From contig CAXXKZ010000011.1 of assembly GCA_963665545.2 (NCBI GenBank), positions 558,001 through 622,000 of the forward strand: a stretch of 64,000 nt of DNA, in the 5' to 3' direction. A program made the position numbers and the translations under genes. Source of the DNA: G963665545 sp963665545. Its GTDB lineage: Bacteria; Pseudomonadota; Gammaproteobacteria; Xanthomonadales; SZUA-36. This document shows, one piece after another, positions 46,222-57,200 of this stretch (position 1 is the first letter of the stretch; each line of letters opens with the position of its first letter). The notes beneath the pieces are model-generated. The model saw only the letters and a program-made list of their open reading frames with translations, had not been told where the DNA came from and searched no databases.

Positions 46222-48726
46222 ATGAACCCTCAGCAGCTCATCCTCAACTCCCCTGCTTTAATGGTCGTCATGCTGGTGATTGGCGCCTGCAGTAACGCCG
46301 GTGCACCCGCAGCCACGGGGCTCGTTGAACCATCACCGTCTGAGCACGATCGCACCCTGGCCGAGGCGAATATTGATTCCACCGACTACCAGGCGGCAGA
46401 GCGGCTACTGGAAACCAAGCTCATCGGCCTGGTAAAAAACATTACGGTCACACCCAACTGGCTCGAAAGGCGCAGTGCATTCTGGTACAAGCGCGAAGCC
46501 GACGAGGGGCACGAATATGTGCTGGTCGATGTCACTTCCGGGGAAAAGTCACCTCTGTTTAATCATGAAGCGCTGGCTGGCGCATTGTCCGGCGTCCTGG
46601 AATTGGCCGTCACGGCCACGCAACTGGGCTTGTCGAAAGAATCGCTGAACGACAATATCGACAACCTGACCGCGGAGACTCAAGGCAAATCCGTCACCTG
46701 CGATCTCACCGCAATGAGCTGTTCAGCGGAAGAACTGCGGGCACCGGACCCCAGCTTACTCAACTCACCTGGCCGCAGCTTCTCGGCAAAATCGCATGAG
46801 AACAATCTCTACCTGGTCGACACCGCGACCGGCGAAGAGCGCCAGTTGACCAGCGACGGCGAGCATTACTATTCATGGGGCAAACTGCCGGACTCGTCTT
46901 TGATCACCATCCCCAACAAAAAGAGCGGCCGTAAAATGCCCCCATTCGGCGCCAGCTTCTCCCCCGATGACCGCTACCTGATCGCGCCACGGATCGACGA
47001 ACGAAAGGTGGCCGTCAACCCGTTCGTGGAATGGGTTCCGACCGACGGTTCGATGCGCCCGGTGATGCACCAAATTCGCACCACTTTCGCGGGTGACCGC
47101 GATCGCCTGGTCGCAGACAACTTTATTTTCGACACCCTGTCCGGCAAGGCTGTTCCGATCCTGGTGCCTGAGGAATACCGAGCCGGATTGGGTGCAACCC
47201 CGCTGGGATGGAGTGTTGAGCGCGGCCAGGCATTCATGGTGGCTGGCACGCTGGGGCTGAAAAAATCAGCATTATTTCGCGTGGACCTGGCGACCGGCCA
47301 GGGCGAGATGATCGTCGAAGAGTCCTCAGACATCCGGGTGGAGGCCAACAGCTACATGTACAACCGGCCCACGATCTGGATCATCGGCGACGGCGAGGAA
47401 GTCATCTGGTATTCCGACCGCAGCGGATGGGGACATCTTTATCTATACGATGCCCAGACCGGCGAACTGAAAACCACGATCACCAGCGGCGCCTGGCTGG
47501 TGCAGGATATCCACAGAATCGATGAGGAAAATCGCAACATCTACTTCACCGGCGGTGGGCGAGAGGCTGGCCGCGACCCCTATTTCAGACACCTTTACCG
47601 GGTGCCCATCGACGGGGGCGAAGTGACCTTGTTGACAGTAGAAAATGCCGACCATCACTTTGCGCCCGTTCCCTCACCTCAATTTGCCATGCTGTTTGGC
47701 CTGGCCCCGCCGCAACCCGTCATTCGACCCGACCTTGGGGTGCTGATCGATACCTGGTCCACCGTTGACCGGCCACCTGTCACCGTTCTGCGCTCAACCG
47801 TGGACGGGTCCATCGTGGCCCAACTCGAGGCGGCTGACGCCAGTGCTTTGTTTGAGACCGGCTGGACAGCCCCGGTACGCCACGCGGTCAAGGCCGCCGA
47901 TGGAGAAACCGACATCTACACGGTGTACTGGGCGCCGCAGAGGGAATTGCCGGGCGGCAAACATCCGGTGATAGATTCGGCGTATGGCGGACCTCAAGTG
48001 ATTGTCGCACCGCGCAACTTCGTGGACGCATTCAGCGGCCGCAATCCATACGGTCAGGCCGCTCAAGCCCGCCTGGGTTTTGCCGTGGTCACCACAGACG
48101 GTCGCGGCACGCCGTTGCGCTCGAATGCATTTCGCGATGCCGGCTACACCGAATTCACCCAGGTCGGCATCGACGACCATATTGCCGCAATAGAACATCT
48201 GGCGGACAAATATCCCGCAATGGACACCAGCCGTGTCGGTATTCATGGCTGGTCGTGGGGTGGGACTTTTTCGGGACAGGCCATCCTCAGCCGGCCTGAA
48301 TTCTTCGATGTGGCAGTGACGGGCGCCGGTGTCTACGACTACATTCCGCTTTACCCCGGATTCGAATTCGCTGCCGGAATTCCGGAATATGCAGACGGCT
48401 CGCCGTATCGGGGCGAACCGACCGACTACCCGGCAAATTACGAGAAACTGGACATCACCAGAATGGCAGGCAACCTCAAAGGCAAAATGATGATCGTCTA
48501 CGGCGACGCCGACGAAAACGTGCCCCAAAGCCAGGCCTTCAGATTGGTCGATGCCCTGATCAGGGCCAATAAGCCCTACGATCTGCTCTATATCCCCAAT
48601 GGCACGCACGGCACTTCCGGTGGCGCCTTGAACGGCTACACCATGCAACGCCGTTTGGACTACTTCGTCGAACACCTGCTGGGCGTCGAACCACCCGCAG
48701 ACGTGATAATCAGTTACGGTCAATGA
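46222..48726 (+). CDS. S9 family peptidase lipoprotein
   Basis: I start at ATG 46222, where GGAG lies nine bases upstream and the product begins with a lipoprotein signal (MNPQQLILNSPALMVVMLVI, then GAC). An upstream in-frame start at 46156 would bury it. The 834-residue protein has a DPP IV-type propeller and a C-terminal hydrolase with Ser678 (GIHGWSWGGTFSG), Asp764 (VYGDADENVP) and His796 (NGTHGTSG). It is paralogous to the S9 gene at 20768-23116. The beta-lactamase-like gene follows 14 bases later, so both may act together on peptides at the cell envelope. Confidence 0.93.
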   Translation: MNPQQLILNSPALMVVMLVIGACSNAGAPAATGLVEPSPSEHDRTLAEANIDSTDYQAAERLLETKLIGLVKNITVTPNWLERRSAFWYKREADEGHEYVLVDVTSGEKSPLFNHEALAGALSGVLELAVTATQLGLSKESLNDNIDNLTAETQGKSVTCDLTAMSCSAEELRAPDPSLLNSPGRSFSAKSHENNLYLVDTATGEERQLTSDGEHYYSWGKLPDSSLITIPNKKSGRKMPPFGASFSPDDRYLIAPRIDERKVAVNPFVEWVPTDGSMRPVMHQIRTTFAGDRDRLVADNFIFDTLSGKAVPILVPEEYRAGLGATPLGWSVERGQAFMVAGTLGLKKSALFRVDLATGQGEMIVEESSDIRVEANSYMYNRPTIWIIGDGEEVIWYSDRSGWGHLYLYDAQTGELKTTITSGAWLVQDIHRIDEENRNIYFTGGGREAGRDPYFRHLYRVPIDGGEVTLLTVENADHHFAPVPSPQFAMLFGLAPPQPVIRPDLGVLIDTWSTVDRPPVTVLRSTVDGSIVAQLEAADASALFETGWTAPVRHAVKAADGETDIYTVYWAPQRELPGGKHPVIDSAYGGPQVIVAPRNFVDAFSGRNPYGQAAQARLGFAVVTTDGRGTPLRSNAFRDAGYTEFTQVGIDDHIAAIEHLADKYPAMDTSRVGIHGWSWGGTFSGQAILSRPEFFDVAVTGAGVYDYIPLYPGFEFAAGIPEYADGSPYRGEPTDYPANYEKLDITRMAGNLKGKMMIVYGDADENVPQSQAFRLVDALIRANKPYDLLYIPNGTHGTSGGALNGYTMQRRLDYFVEHLLGVEPPADVIISYGQ

Positions 48727-48740
48727 ATCCGTAATAGATC

Positions 48741-50321
48741 ATGCCTGGCACCTTGAAGCGTCGAAGTCTGATAGGCGGCACGGCCGCCGTAGCCGGGTTG
48801 ATGGCAAGCCCGTTGCATTCGGGGTGGCATTCGGCATCATCCGCGTCCGTCAGCGGCCCCAAGCCGCTGGCCGAGGTTCGCGATTCACTGGAACGGCAGA
48901 TTCGCCAAACCCTCACTGACAAGCGCATTCCTGGCGCGGTTGTGGCCATCGTGGATGATCGCGGCGCGCTGCCTGACAGCCATCTCATCACCCATGGCGT
49001 GCTGGGGGTCAACGACCCCCGGTCGGTCACGGCCGACACCGCGTTTGACGTCGGATCCTGCTCCAAAAGCTACGTGGCCACGGCGGTCGCGGCACTGGTC
49101 AGCGATGGAAAACTGGACTTTGACGAACGGGTCAAGCCCCATGTGCCCGAACTGGAGCTTGATGACGCCTGGATTACCGACAACATCACCTTGCGAGACA
49201 TTCTGTGCAACCGCACCGGTCTGGCCCGGCAGGTTCCGGTCGAGTCCTTTGCCAATCCCGATATCCGCATTCCTGAGATTGCCGGCCGGCTGCAATACTT
49301 TCGGCGCGCCTACCCTTTTCGCGGTGGCTATGTGTACTTCAACCCGGGTTTCATGATCGCGTCCCTGCTGGTTGAGCGCGTTTCCGGCATGCCTTATGCG
49401 GAATTTCTGGAAAAAAGAGTGTTTGGACCGTTGGGCATGGATCACAGCGCCTCAGGCTTACGGCCGTTTGAAATCCTCCCGGATCGCGCCCGCGGTCACA
49501 CCACGCTGGACGGCGAAACGGTGGATTTCGAAGAGCCAATTTACGACAACTGGCAAGGCGCGGCGGGTGTCTTTTCATGCGGCAATGACGCATTACGCTG
49601 GCTGCGGTTTCACCTGGGGCAAGGGGTCATTGGCGGCGCCACCGTGGTCGATCCAGCGGCGCTGAAGCAGCTTCATCGTGCGCATACCGTCATGCCCGGC
49701 GGGAGCCTGATTCACAAGGTGCCCGAAGCACGCCTGTGCAACTATTGTATGGGCTGGTGGACATCGGAATTTCACGGCCAGCGCGTTGTAATGCATGCTG
49801 GGGGCATGTTCGGCTGGCGCGCATTTCAGGTCATGGTGCCTGGTCTCGGTATTGGCGCGGCGATCTACCTGAACGTGCCGCGTCGTTACGAAGCCGCGCT
49901 TTCCTACCACATTATCGAGACGCTTCTCACCGGGGCTGCCCGCGACTGGACCGCAGTTGCGGACCAAACTATTGCCGACACCTTGGCCGGCACCAAAGCC
50001 TACCTGGAGACGAATTATCCCTACCACAAAGGCACCAAGCCCGATGTGCCATTGGCGCAGCTTGCCGGCACCTACCGGCGTCCAGGCCTGGGCGATCTGC
50101 AGGTTGCCGAGGACGGCTACCGGCTGCGCGTCGACATCATCGACGGCCGCATTTGGGACGCGATTCTGACCCATTTGGGCGGCAATATTTTTGAGCGGCA
50201 ATTTGAGCACATTGCAGTACGCGACTATACGCCCGTGCCCACCCGAATGAGGTTTGTCATCGAATCAGGTCAGGTGGTAAGACTTGAAGATGGCAACGCG
50301 AAGTGGGCAAAAGTCACCTGA
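48741..50321 (+). CDS. Serine hydrolase of the class C beta-lactamase/esterase family
   Basis: The 526-residue product starts with a twin-arginine-like signal (KRRSLIGGTAAVAGLMA). The penicillin-binding fold motifs are present: Ser106-Cys-Ser-Lys109 (GSCSKSYVA), Tyr199-Phe-Asn201 (YVYFNPGF) and HAGG (VVMHAGGMFGW) in place of KTG. These proteins are usually D-aminopeptidases, esterases or cell-wall-related hydrolases and only rarely true beta-lactamases. A C-terminal domain (about 430-526) has the lipocalin-like beta pattern often fused to this group (AGTYRRPGLGDLQVAEDGYR). It lies 14 bases after the S9 lipoprotein gene, with a weak ribosome binding site. Confidence 0.92.
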   Translation: MPGTLKRRSLIGGTAAVAGLMASPLHSGWHSASSASVSGPKPLAEVRDSLERQIRQTLTDKRIPGAVVAIVDDRGALPDSHLITHGVLGVNDPRSVTADTAFDVGSCSKSYVATAVAALVSDGKLDFDERVKPHVPELELDDAWITDNITLRDILCNRTGLARQVPVESFANPDIRIPEIAGRLQYFRRAYPFRGGYVYFNPGFMIASLLVERVSGMPYAEFLEKRVFGPLGMDHSASGLRPFEILPDRARGHTTLDGETVDFEEPIYDNWQGAAGVFSCGNDALRWLRFHLGQGVIGGATVVDPAALKQLHRAHTVMPGGSLIHKVPEARLCNYCMGWWTSEFHGQRVVMHAGGMFGWRAFQVMVPGLGIGAAIYLNVPRRYEAALSYHIIETLLTGAARDWTAVADQTIADTLAGTKAYLETNYPYHKGTKPDVPLAQLAGTYRRPGLGDLQVAEDGYRLRVDIIDGRIWDAILTHLGGNIFERQFEHIAVRDYTPVPTRMRFVIESGQVVRLEDGNAKWAKVT

Positions 50322-50349
50322 TTTTTCAAAACTAAGCGGTCTTTCTAGG

Positions 50350-51219
50350 TTATGTCACCAGCAGGATACCGCCGGCGACAGCCAGCACAGCCACCACGTG
50401 GCGTGGACCAAGAGGTTCGTGCAGCAGCAGGTAACCCAAAATGGCGCCTATTATCGGCGTCACAAAAGTAATGACCGACAACGAGGTCGCGGAATAGGTC
50501 GTGATCAGATAAAACCAGATGCCAAAAGTAATCGTGGCCACCCAGGCCGTCTGGTACACCATGGCGGCCATGGTCAGACCGGACATGGGGACGAAGGGAT
50601 TGTCTCCTTCAATCAGGCAGCCAATGCTGAACATCACGGCCGCGACGCCCAGTTGATATAACAGTATTTGTGTCGCTGGACCGTAACGCAACTGACTGCC
50701 CTTGATAAGCAGCGTGGTCAAACCCCAGAGCGCACCTGCCCCCAGTGCCATCAGGTCCCCCTTGAGGGTGTCGCCGCCGAGGTTCGCCGTGGGATCGAGC
50801 GACACCACCACACCTGCAAAGGCAAGCAGTACCCCGATTGCCGATTTTGCATCGAGCCTTTCTCCCGTGAACAGGAAGTGGCTGCCGACGGCAACGATAA
50901 AGGGCGCCGTGTAGAGAAACATGACCGCCCGCGTGGCGTCGGTATAGGTCAGCGCGAAAAACAGCAATATGAACTCCGCACCAAACATGACGCCGACGAC
51001 CAACCCCGGAAAGGTAAGCCCACTCATCCAGGAAAATGACTTCGAGCGGGTCAGCAGGTAAAGAGCGATCAGCGCCGACGCGCCCGCATAACGGACTGAA
51101 CCCTGGGCCAGCGGACCAATCTCCGGCAGGGCAATTTTGATGGCAATTTGCTGCAGCGCCCAGGACAGGCACAAGACCAGCATCACCACCACGGCGATCA
51201 GGTCCATCGGCTTTGTCAT
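50350..51219 (-). CDS. EamA/DMT-family transporter
   Basis: I start at ATG 51219 (GAGG nine bases upstream), giving 289 residues with ten membrane helices arranged as two EamA units. The first starts MDLIAVVVMLVLCLSWALQQ and the second GDLMALGAGALWGLTTLLIK. The C-terminal helix ends RHVVAVLAVAGGILLVT. Members export amino acids, nucleosides or other metabolites; the cargo is unknown. An upstream in-frame ATG at 51342 would add 41 hydrophilic residues with no precedent in the family. The gene is convergent with the beta-lactamase-like gene (28-base gap) and divergent from the acyl-CoA ligase gene. Confidence 0.92.
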   Translation of the reverse strand: MTKPMDLIAVVVMLVLCLSWALQQIAIKIALPEIGPLAQGSVRYAGASALIALYLLTRSKSFSWMSGLTFPGLVVGVMFGAEFILLFFALTYTDATRAVMFLYTAPFIVAVGSHFLFTGERLDAKSAIGVLLAFAGVVVSLDPTANLGGDTLKGDLMALGAGALWGLTTLLIKGSQLRYGPATQILLYQLGVAAVMFSIGCLIEGDNPFVPMSGLTMAAMVYQTAWVATITFGIWFYLITTYSATSLSVITFVTPIIGAILGYLLLHEPLGPRHVVAVLAVAGGILLVT

Positions 51220-51356
51220 GAAATTCGCCCTCAATATCGCCCGCAATTTGCCGCAGGCTGCCCATTGTTCTGACGTTTGTGGTAAAACGCAAATGCCCAT
51301 TCGCATGTTTGGCGCATGTTTGGCGCTCAATCGGCTCTCCAATTGGGACTTAATTT

Positions 51357-52836
51357 GTGGCGGCAGTTTCGTACAGAACCCTATTTCAACAAATGGCGAA
51401 GGAATCGCCTGATCGTCCGGTATTGATCCATCGGGATCACGTCGTTAGCCGCCAAGAATTCGACCTCAAAACCAACCGGCTCGCACGTGCCTTTGGCGAT
51501 ATGGGCGTTGGCCGGGGCGACATGGTCACGATTGCCCTGAAGAATGGTATTGGGTTTTATGAAGCCACGGCTGCAGCGCTGAAACTCGGTGCAATCCCGA
51601 ACCCCGTGTCCTGGCGGTCTGCCGGTCATTGAATTGCAAGCGATTATTGACCTCGCAAAGTCGGCGCTCGTCATCGCGGACGTGGAAGGCCTCAATTGCC
51701 CTCGTGCCTCGGTCCGGTCTGAGTATACCGGGGACGAGCAATACTCCGATGCGCCGTTGCCCGATGTGGTCGCACCATCATTTAAAGCGCCGGTCTCAGG
51801 AGGCAGCACAGGCAGACCCAAAATCATCGTATCGGGTACGCCTGGCGAAATCGACGCCGACGACCCCTTTGCCAGTCTGCTGAGGATACAACGGCGGGAG
51901 ACCTTCCTGCTAAGCGGTCCGCTTTATCACAATGCGCCATTCACGTTTTCAGTCTATTCATTGGGACTGGGCGGCTGCGTCGTCATCATGGACCGATTTG
52001 ATCCCGAAGAATCCTTGCGGCTGATGGACGAACACCAGGTGACCTATAGCTTTCTCGTGCCCACGATGATGCATCGAATCTGGCGATTGGGCGAATCGAC
52101 GCGGTCGAAGTACGCCCTGACCTCATTGCGCACGATTCTGCATGCCGCCGCGCCCTGTGCGCCCGATCTGAAAGAAAACTGGATAAAGTGGTTGGGGGGT
52201 GACCGCCTCTGGGAACTCTACGGCGGAACGGAAGCGCAGGGCCTCAGCTTGATTAGCGGCGATGAGTGGCTGCGAAAACCTGGCAGCGTCGGGCGAATGC
52301 TGGATGGTTTCCAGGCAAAAATTTGCGACGATTCCGGCAACGAACTGGCGGCCGGCGAAGTCGGCGAACTCTATATGCGTCCCAATGACGGGCCTGGCAC
52401 CACTTATACCTACATCGGTACGGAACCCCGGCAACTGGATGATGGATTCGAGTCCATCGGCGACATGGGATATATGGACGAAGATGGCTACCTGTTCCTG
52501 GCTGACCGGCGCACTGATATGATCATCTCCGGCGGCGCGAACATCTACCCGGCCGAAGTGGAGGCGGTACTGGAGTCCCATCCCGGCGTACGCTCGGCGG
52601 TGGCGATCGGTCTGCCAGATGAAGATCTGGGCCAGACGGTGTATGCCATCGTCGACGCCCCGGATCAGCCCACGGAAGCGGAATTGATCGAGCACTGCCG
52701 CCAGTATCTGGTGAGCTACAAATTGCCCCGCGCATTCGAGTTTGTCGACGTGGTACTGCGCGACGATGCGGGTAAAGTGCGGCGCAGCAGTTTAAGGGAC
52801 GAACGCATCAACGCCCTGACCCCCGCAATTCGTTGA
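51357..52836 (+). pseudogene. AMP-forming acyl-CoA ligase with one frameshift
   Basis: The frame from GTG 51357 encodes the start of an acyl-CoA synthetase (MVTIALKNGIGFYEATAAAL then KLGAIPNPVSWR) and ends early at 51632. One frame over, LPVIELQAIIDLAKSALVIA picks up exactly where the family continues, so an extra T at about 51618 explains the break. The downstream part is complete: P-loop SGGSTGRPKIIVS, the adenylation motif YGGTEAQG, the hinge DRRTDMIISGGANIYPAEVE, and the C-terminal Lys in DDAGKVRRSSLRDE. The intact protein would be about 492 residues and would activate a fatty or aromatic acid via acyl-AMP. It starts an acyl-CoA/amidohydrolase cluster. Confidence 0.85.
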
Positions 52837-52933
52837 GGAACGAACACCTCCTTGCGTCACTAACTAGTGTTCAGGTCACTACTGCACCATGCCACAATAA
52901 TCAGCTGAATCCACTCGCCCGGGAGGCACCGCT

Positions 52934-54164
52934 TTGACGACCACGATATTTTCCAACTGCCATTTGTTCGACGGTGTCAGCGAGGACATCAGGGGCGGCA
53001 TGAACATCGCCATTGAAAACGGCGAAATCAAGGAAGTCAGCGAGCAGACGATAGCCATCGCAGGTGCCCACACCCATGATTGTGGCGGCCGCTTCCTGAT
53101 GCCCGGCCTGCTCGATCTGCATTTTCACGCATACTCGGCCAGCTTTTGACATGCAGGCGCTTGATCGCATGCCCAAACCACTGCTGGTCAGTTATGCCAT
53201 CAAACACCTGGAGGACGCCGCGCAGCGCGGATTCACAACCGTGCGCGATCCGGGTGGTGGCGAAGTGGGTCTCGCCATGGCTATTGAATGCGGTCTGATC
53301 CAGGGGCCGAGATTTCTCTACGGCGGGAAGGCGTTGTCCCAAACTGGCGGACACGGCGACATGCGCCCGGGCATGGAAGAAGAATATTGTAATTGCGCAT
53401 ACTCCGGCACCATTTGCCAGGTGGTCGACGGTGTCGACCAGGTGCGCAAGGTGGCACGCAATGAATTACGCAAGGGCGCCGATCATATCAAGGTATTTAT
53501 CTCCGGCGGAGTTGCCTCACCATCCGACCCGATCTGGATGCCGCAGTTTACCAACGAAGAATTGCGTGCCGCAGTCGAGGAAGCCGAGACCCGGCGCAAG
53601 TACGTGATCGCCCATTGCCACACGGACGATGGCGCGCAGCGCTGTGTCGATGCGGGTATCCGGTCAATCGACCACGCCACCATGGTCAGTGCGCAAACCG
53701 CAGCGAATATCGCGGCAGCGGGCGCCTACACCGTTCCAACCCTTGCCGTCATCCAGGAAATTCTCGAATCGGGCATCGAGGCTGGCATGGCGCCCGAAGG
53801 CATGGCCAAGGTCGATGGCGTACTCGACAAGATGCTGACCTCGATCGAAACCTGCCGGGCCGCGGGTGTCAAGATCGGTCTGGGTACCGACATTTTCGGC
53901 ACCCGCTGGCACGACCTGCAAGCCAGCGAATTCCGTTTCCGCGCAGCGGTCGATCGGCCTATCGATATCCTCAGGTCGGCCACCTCGATCAATGCCGAGA
54001 TTGCCCAGCGGGGCGATGAAATCGGTCAGATCGCGCCCGGATTCGCAGCCGACCTGATCGTATTGGACCAGGACCCCCTGAAAGATATTTCAGTGTTTGA
54101 ACGCTACCGCAGCGAAATGCCCGTGGTGATGCTGGGTGGTCGTTTTCTGAGAAACGAGTTGTAG
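52934..54164 (+). pseudogene. Amidohydrolase with one frameshift
   Basis: TTG 52934 is preceded by GGAGG at nine bases and begins TTIFSNCHLFDGVSEDIRGG, the amidohydrolase beta-sandwich start. The metal motif His63-Phe-His65 (LDLHFHAYSASF) is followed at once by a TGA. The next frame continues DMQALDRMPKPLLVSYAIKH and AAQRGFTTVRDPGG to the end (IAPGFAADLIVLDQDPLKDI). Removing one T from the TTTT run at 53144-53147 restores SFDMQALD. The intact protein would be about 410 residues and resembles Xaa-Pro dipeptidase/imidazolonepropionase-like amidohydrolases, including HCHTDDGAQR and the DIF metal segment. Homopolymer slippage is a possible sequencing artefact. Confidence 0.87.
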
Positions 54165-54245
54165 AATTTGCCACGCCGTGGCAGCCCCGGGCTGCGCTGA
54201 ATGCAGGGGAGACGATAGAGTACATCTGAACACTGGTGTGAATGC

Positions 54246-57200
54246 ATGAACAAGCCAACCTTAAGCTTTATAAGTCTCATATTCATCCTGGCCGCCTGCA
54301 CCCGCGATTCCCCCGAAAGTGAGGACACGCACAGACCTTCGACGGGCACTGCAACGGACACTACGAGCGTGCCCATGGGGCTGGAAAATCAGGGCATCGG
54401 GGCCTCCGTCGATTTTATGCGTCCAAAGGGCACGCCTCGGGAGATCGACTTTAGCGTCGATGAAGGCACCTGGCTGTCGGTGGACATGTCGCCGGATGGG
54501 AAATGGATTGTGTTCGATCTCCTGGGGCATATATATCGCCTGCCGGCTTCCGGAGGCGAGGCATTATGCCTGACGCAGGGATCGGGTATCGCGCTGAATT
54601 TTCATCCCGCAATTTCTCCGGACGGCGCGCAAATCGCATTCATTTCCGACCGCTCGGAGCAGGACAATGTGTGGGTGATGAATGCCGACGGTTCGGAGCC
54701 CAGGGTGCTGTATCTGGACGTTGAGACCCGATTCACCGACCCGGACTGGCACCCCGACGGGAACAGCGTCGTGGCAGTGCGCATTTTCCCCAGCCCCGGC
54801 CGCGGCTGGCACCGGCGGAATATGACACTCGCCCGAATCTCGGTAAATGAAGGGCAGCTTACCGAAATGCGACGGGACCAGTTGGCGCACTTCACCGCGC
54901 CTTCATACTCATCGGATGGACAGCAACTGGTATTTGAGGTCGCCTACTCAACCTGGCGCGGCAACGGCCTGCTCAAGGCTGGGCACCGCATTCACAGTCA
55001 GCATTTAGCCAGCGGCGAAGTGCAGGACATCCGCTTTGACGAGCCCGTGGCGCCTACTGACGAATACCTCGCAGCGTTGAGCAATACGCATTACGCCGCA
55101 GACGTAGAAGGCGACAAACCAGCGGCCTTGAATCCTGAGCTGTCACCGGATGGACGCTATCTCGCTTTTGCCATAGAGCGCCCGGAAGCAATTATGCACT
55201 ACCGTGGCCACGAATTTCGGGGGCTGACCGGCATCATGCTGCGGGATTTGCAGACCGGTGAAGAGCGCTTGGTGGTGGAGGAGGCTTCTCACGACCTGAC
55301 CCGGCTCAACGCACAGTACTCCTACCGCCCGTTCCCCGGATTCAGTTGGGCGCCCGACAGCCAGTCGCTTGTTATCGCCTACGGCGGCAAGATTCATCGC
55401 GTCGATATCCACAGCGGCTCAGATCAGATCATCCCGTTCTCAGCCCAGGTTCACCGCAGCATCTCTGAACAGGTGCGCAGTGAGGTAACGATCGAGGACA
55501 AGGTGTTTCATTCAAAGTTTTTGCAGTGGCCGGTTTCATCACCGACGCGTGACCAATTGGTATTTGTCGCCGCCGGTAAACTCTGGACCACCAATTTGGC
55601 AGGGGAGACACCTCGCGCATTGACCGAGCCGATGACTGAGCATGTCCAGCTCACGCCGGACTTTTCACCTGACGGCGAACAGGTGATTTTTGCCACCTGG
55701 AGCGACACTCAGGGCGGTCATGTCTGGCAGGTGCCTGCATCTGGTGGAACCCCGGAAAAGTTGACAGCCGAGGCAGCTCAATACCTGTATCCGGCCTTTA
55801 GCGCAGATGGTTCTACCCTATTGGTCACCCGGGGACCGCAACGCCTGTGGCCAGCATTTACCTCGCCAGCACCCGCGCTTGATCGTGAGACCGAAGGCGA
55901 ACAAGCCTCGGGGCCGCAGTGGAACATTGCCCTACTGGACACCCGCAGCGGGACCACAAAAAACCTGGTGCCGCTGGCCCAGCCACGCCGGGCGACTTTC
56001 ATCAACAACGACCGCGTGGCCAGCTACGGACAGGAAGATATCACTGCGACATTTGATCTGCGCAGCCCTTATCCCAGCGAGACGGCACTGGCACAGTGGG
56101 TACAGGTCACGTCTCATGACCTGGACGGTTCCCACAGCCGGGTTCATGCCAGCCTACCGCCCCGCCTCGACTTCTTTGGCGGCTCCAATTCACCCGTGCT
56201 GTCCCCTGACGGACAGTGGCTGGCATTTGAGTCCGGTAGAGCGGTTTTTGTGGCGCCGCTCAATGCCGCATCCGAAGAGGTGATCCGCCTCGAAACCGAC
56301 CCCAACATTGACGTACCCGGACGCATTCGGGTGGGCGACCAGGGCGGTAATTTTCCACATTGGCGCGATGCCCGCACGGTGGAATTCGTCAGCGGCAATA
56401 TCTATGTCAATTATAACGTCGATTCCGGTGAGACAAAACGGCTCAGCATCGACCTGGAAATCCCGCGCGATGTCCCCAATGGCGCCATCGCATTCACCGG
56501 CGCGAAAATCATCACACTCGATGGCGACAGGATCATCGACGAGGGCGACCTGGTCATTGATGGATCGAGAATCGCCTGCGTTGGCGCCTGCGAACTGGGC
56601 AAAGCCAGCCGCGTGATCGATGCGTCCGGGAAGATCATCATCCCCGGACTGGTGGATTTACATGCGCACCATAGTGTGATTCCCGGCGGCATCATTGGTC
56701 AGCACCAACCCGCTTTAGCGCTGGACCTCGCCCACGGGGTGACGACGATTATCGACCCCGCCACAGTCTCCAGCTCGGCGTTTCCGCTGGCCGAAATGAT
56801 CGAGGCCGGTGTCCTGCTGGGACCTCGGACTTTTTCCAGTGGAGAATTCGTGATCACCCAGGCCTACGCCTGGGGCGACAATCTTGCCATCACGAACCCG
56901 GAAAACGCGGTATTCAATGCAGATGCACGGGCGCTCTGGGGTGCGATCGAATTGAAGAACTACCGCCTGGCGTCGCGCCAACATCACCAGTACCTGATTG
57001 AGGCAGCGCGCCGCCACCCCATCACGGTGACAGCGGAAGGCGGCCCGTTATTTGCTGATGTGGGCTACGCCATGGACGGTCAGCCAGGTTGGGAGCATTT
57101 GATTGGGCCCTTGAGACTCTACCGGGATGCCACGCAATTTTTTGGTGCAGCCGGGATTCACTATTCGCCCACAGTAATCGTTGCCGGTCACGTCAATGGC

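Noticed and set aside
48741..50321. A true beta-lactamase resistance gene
   Set aside because: The SxxK and YxN motifs are shared with esterases and D-aminopeptidases, the third motif is HAGG and not KTG, and the fused C-terminal domain points to a peptidase or esterase.
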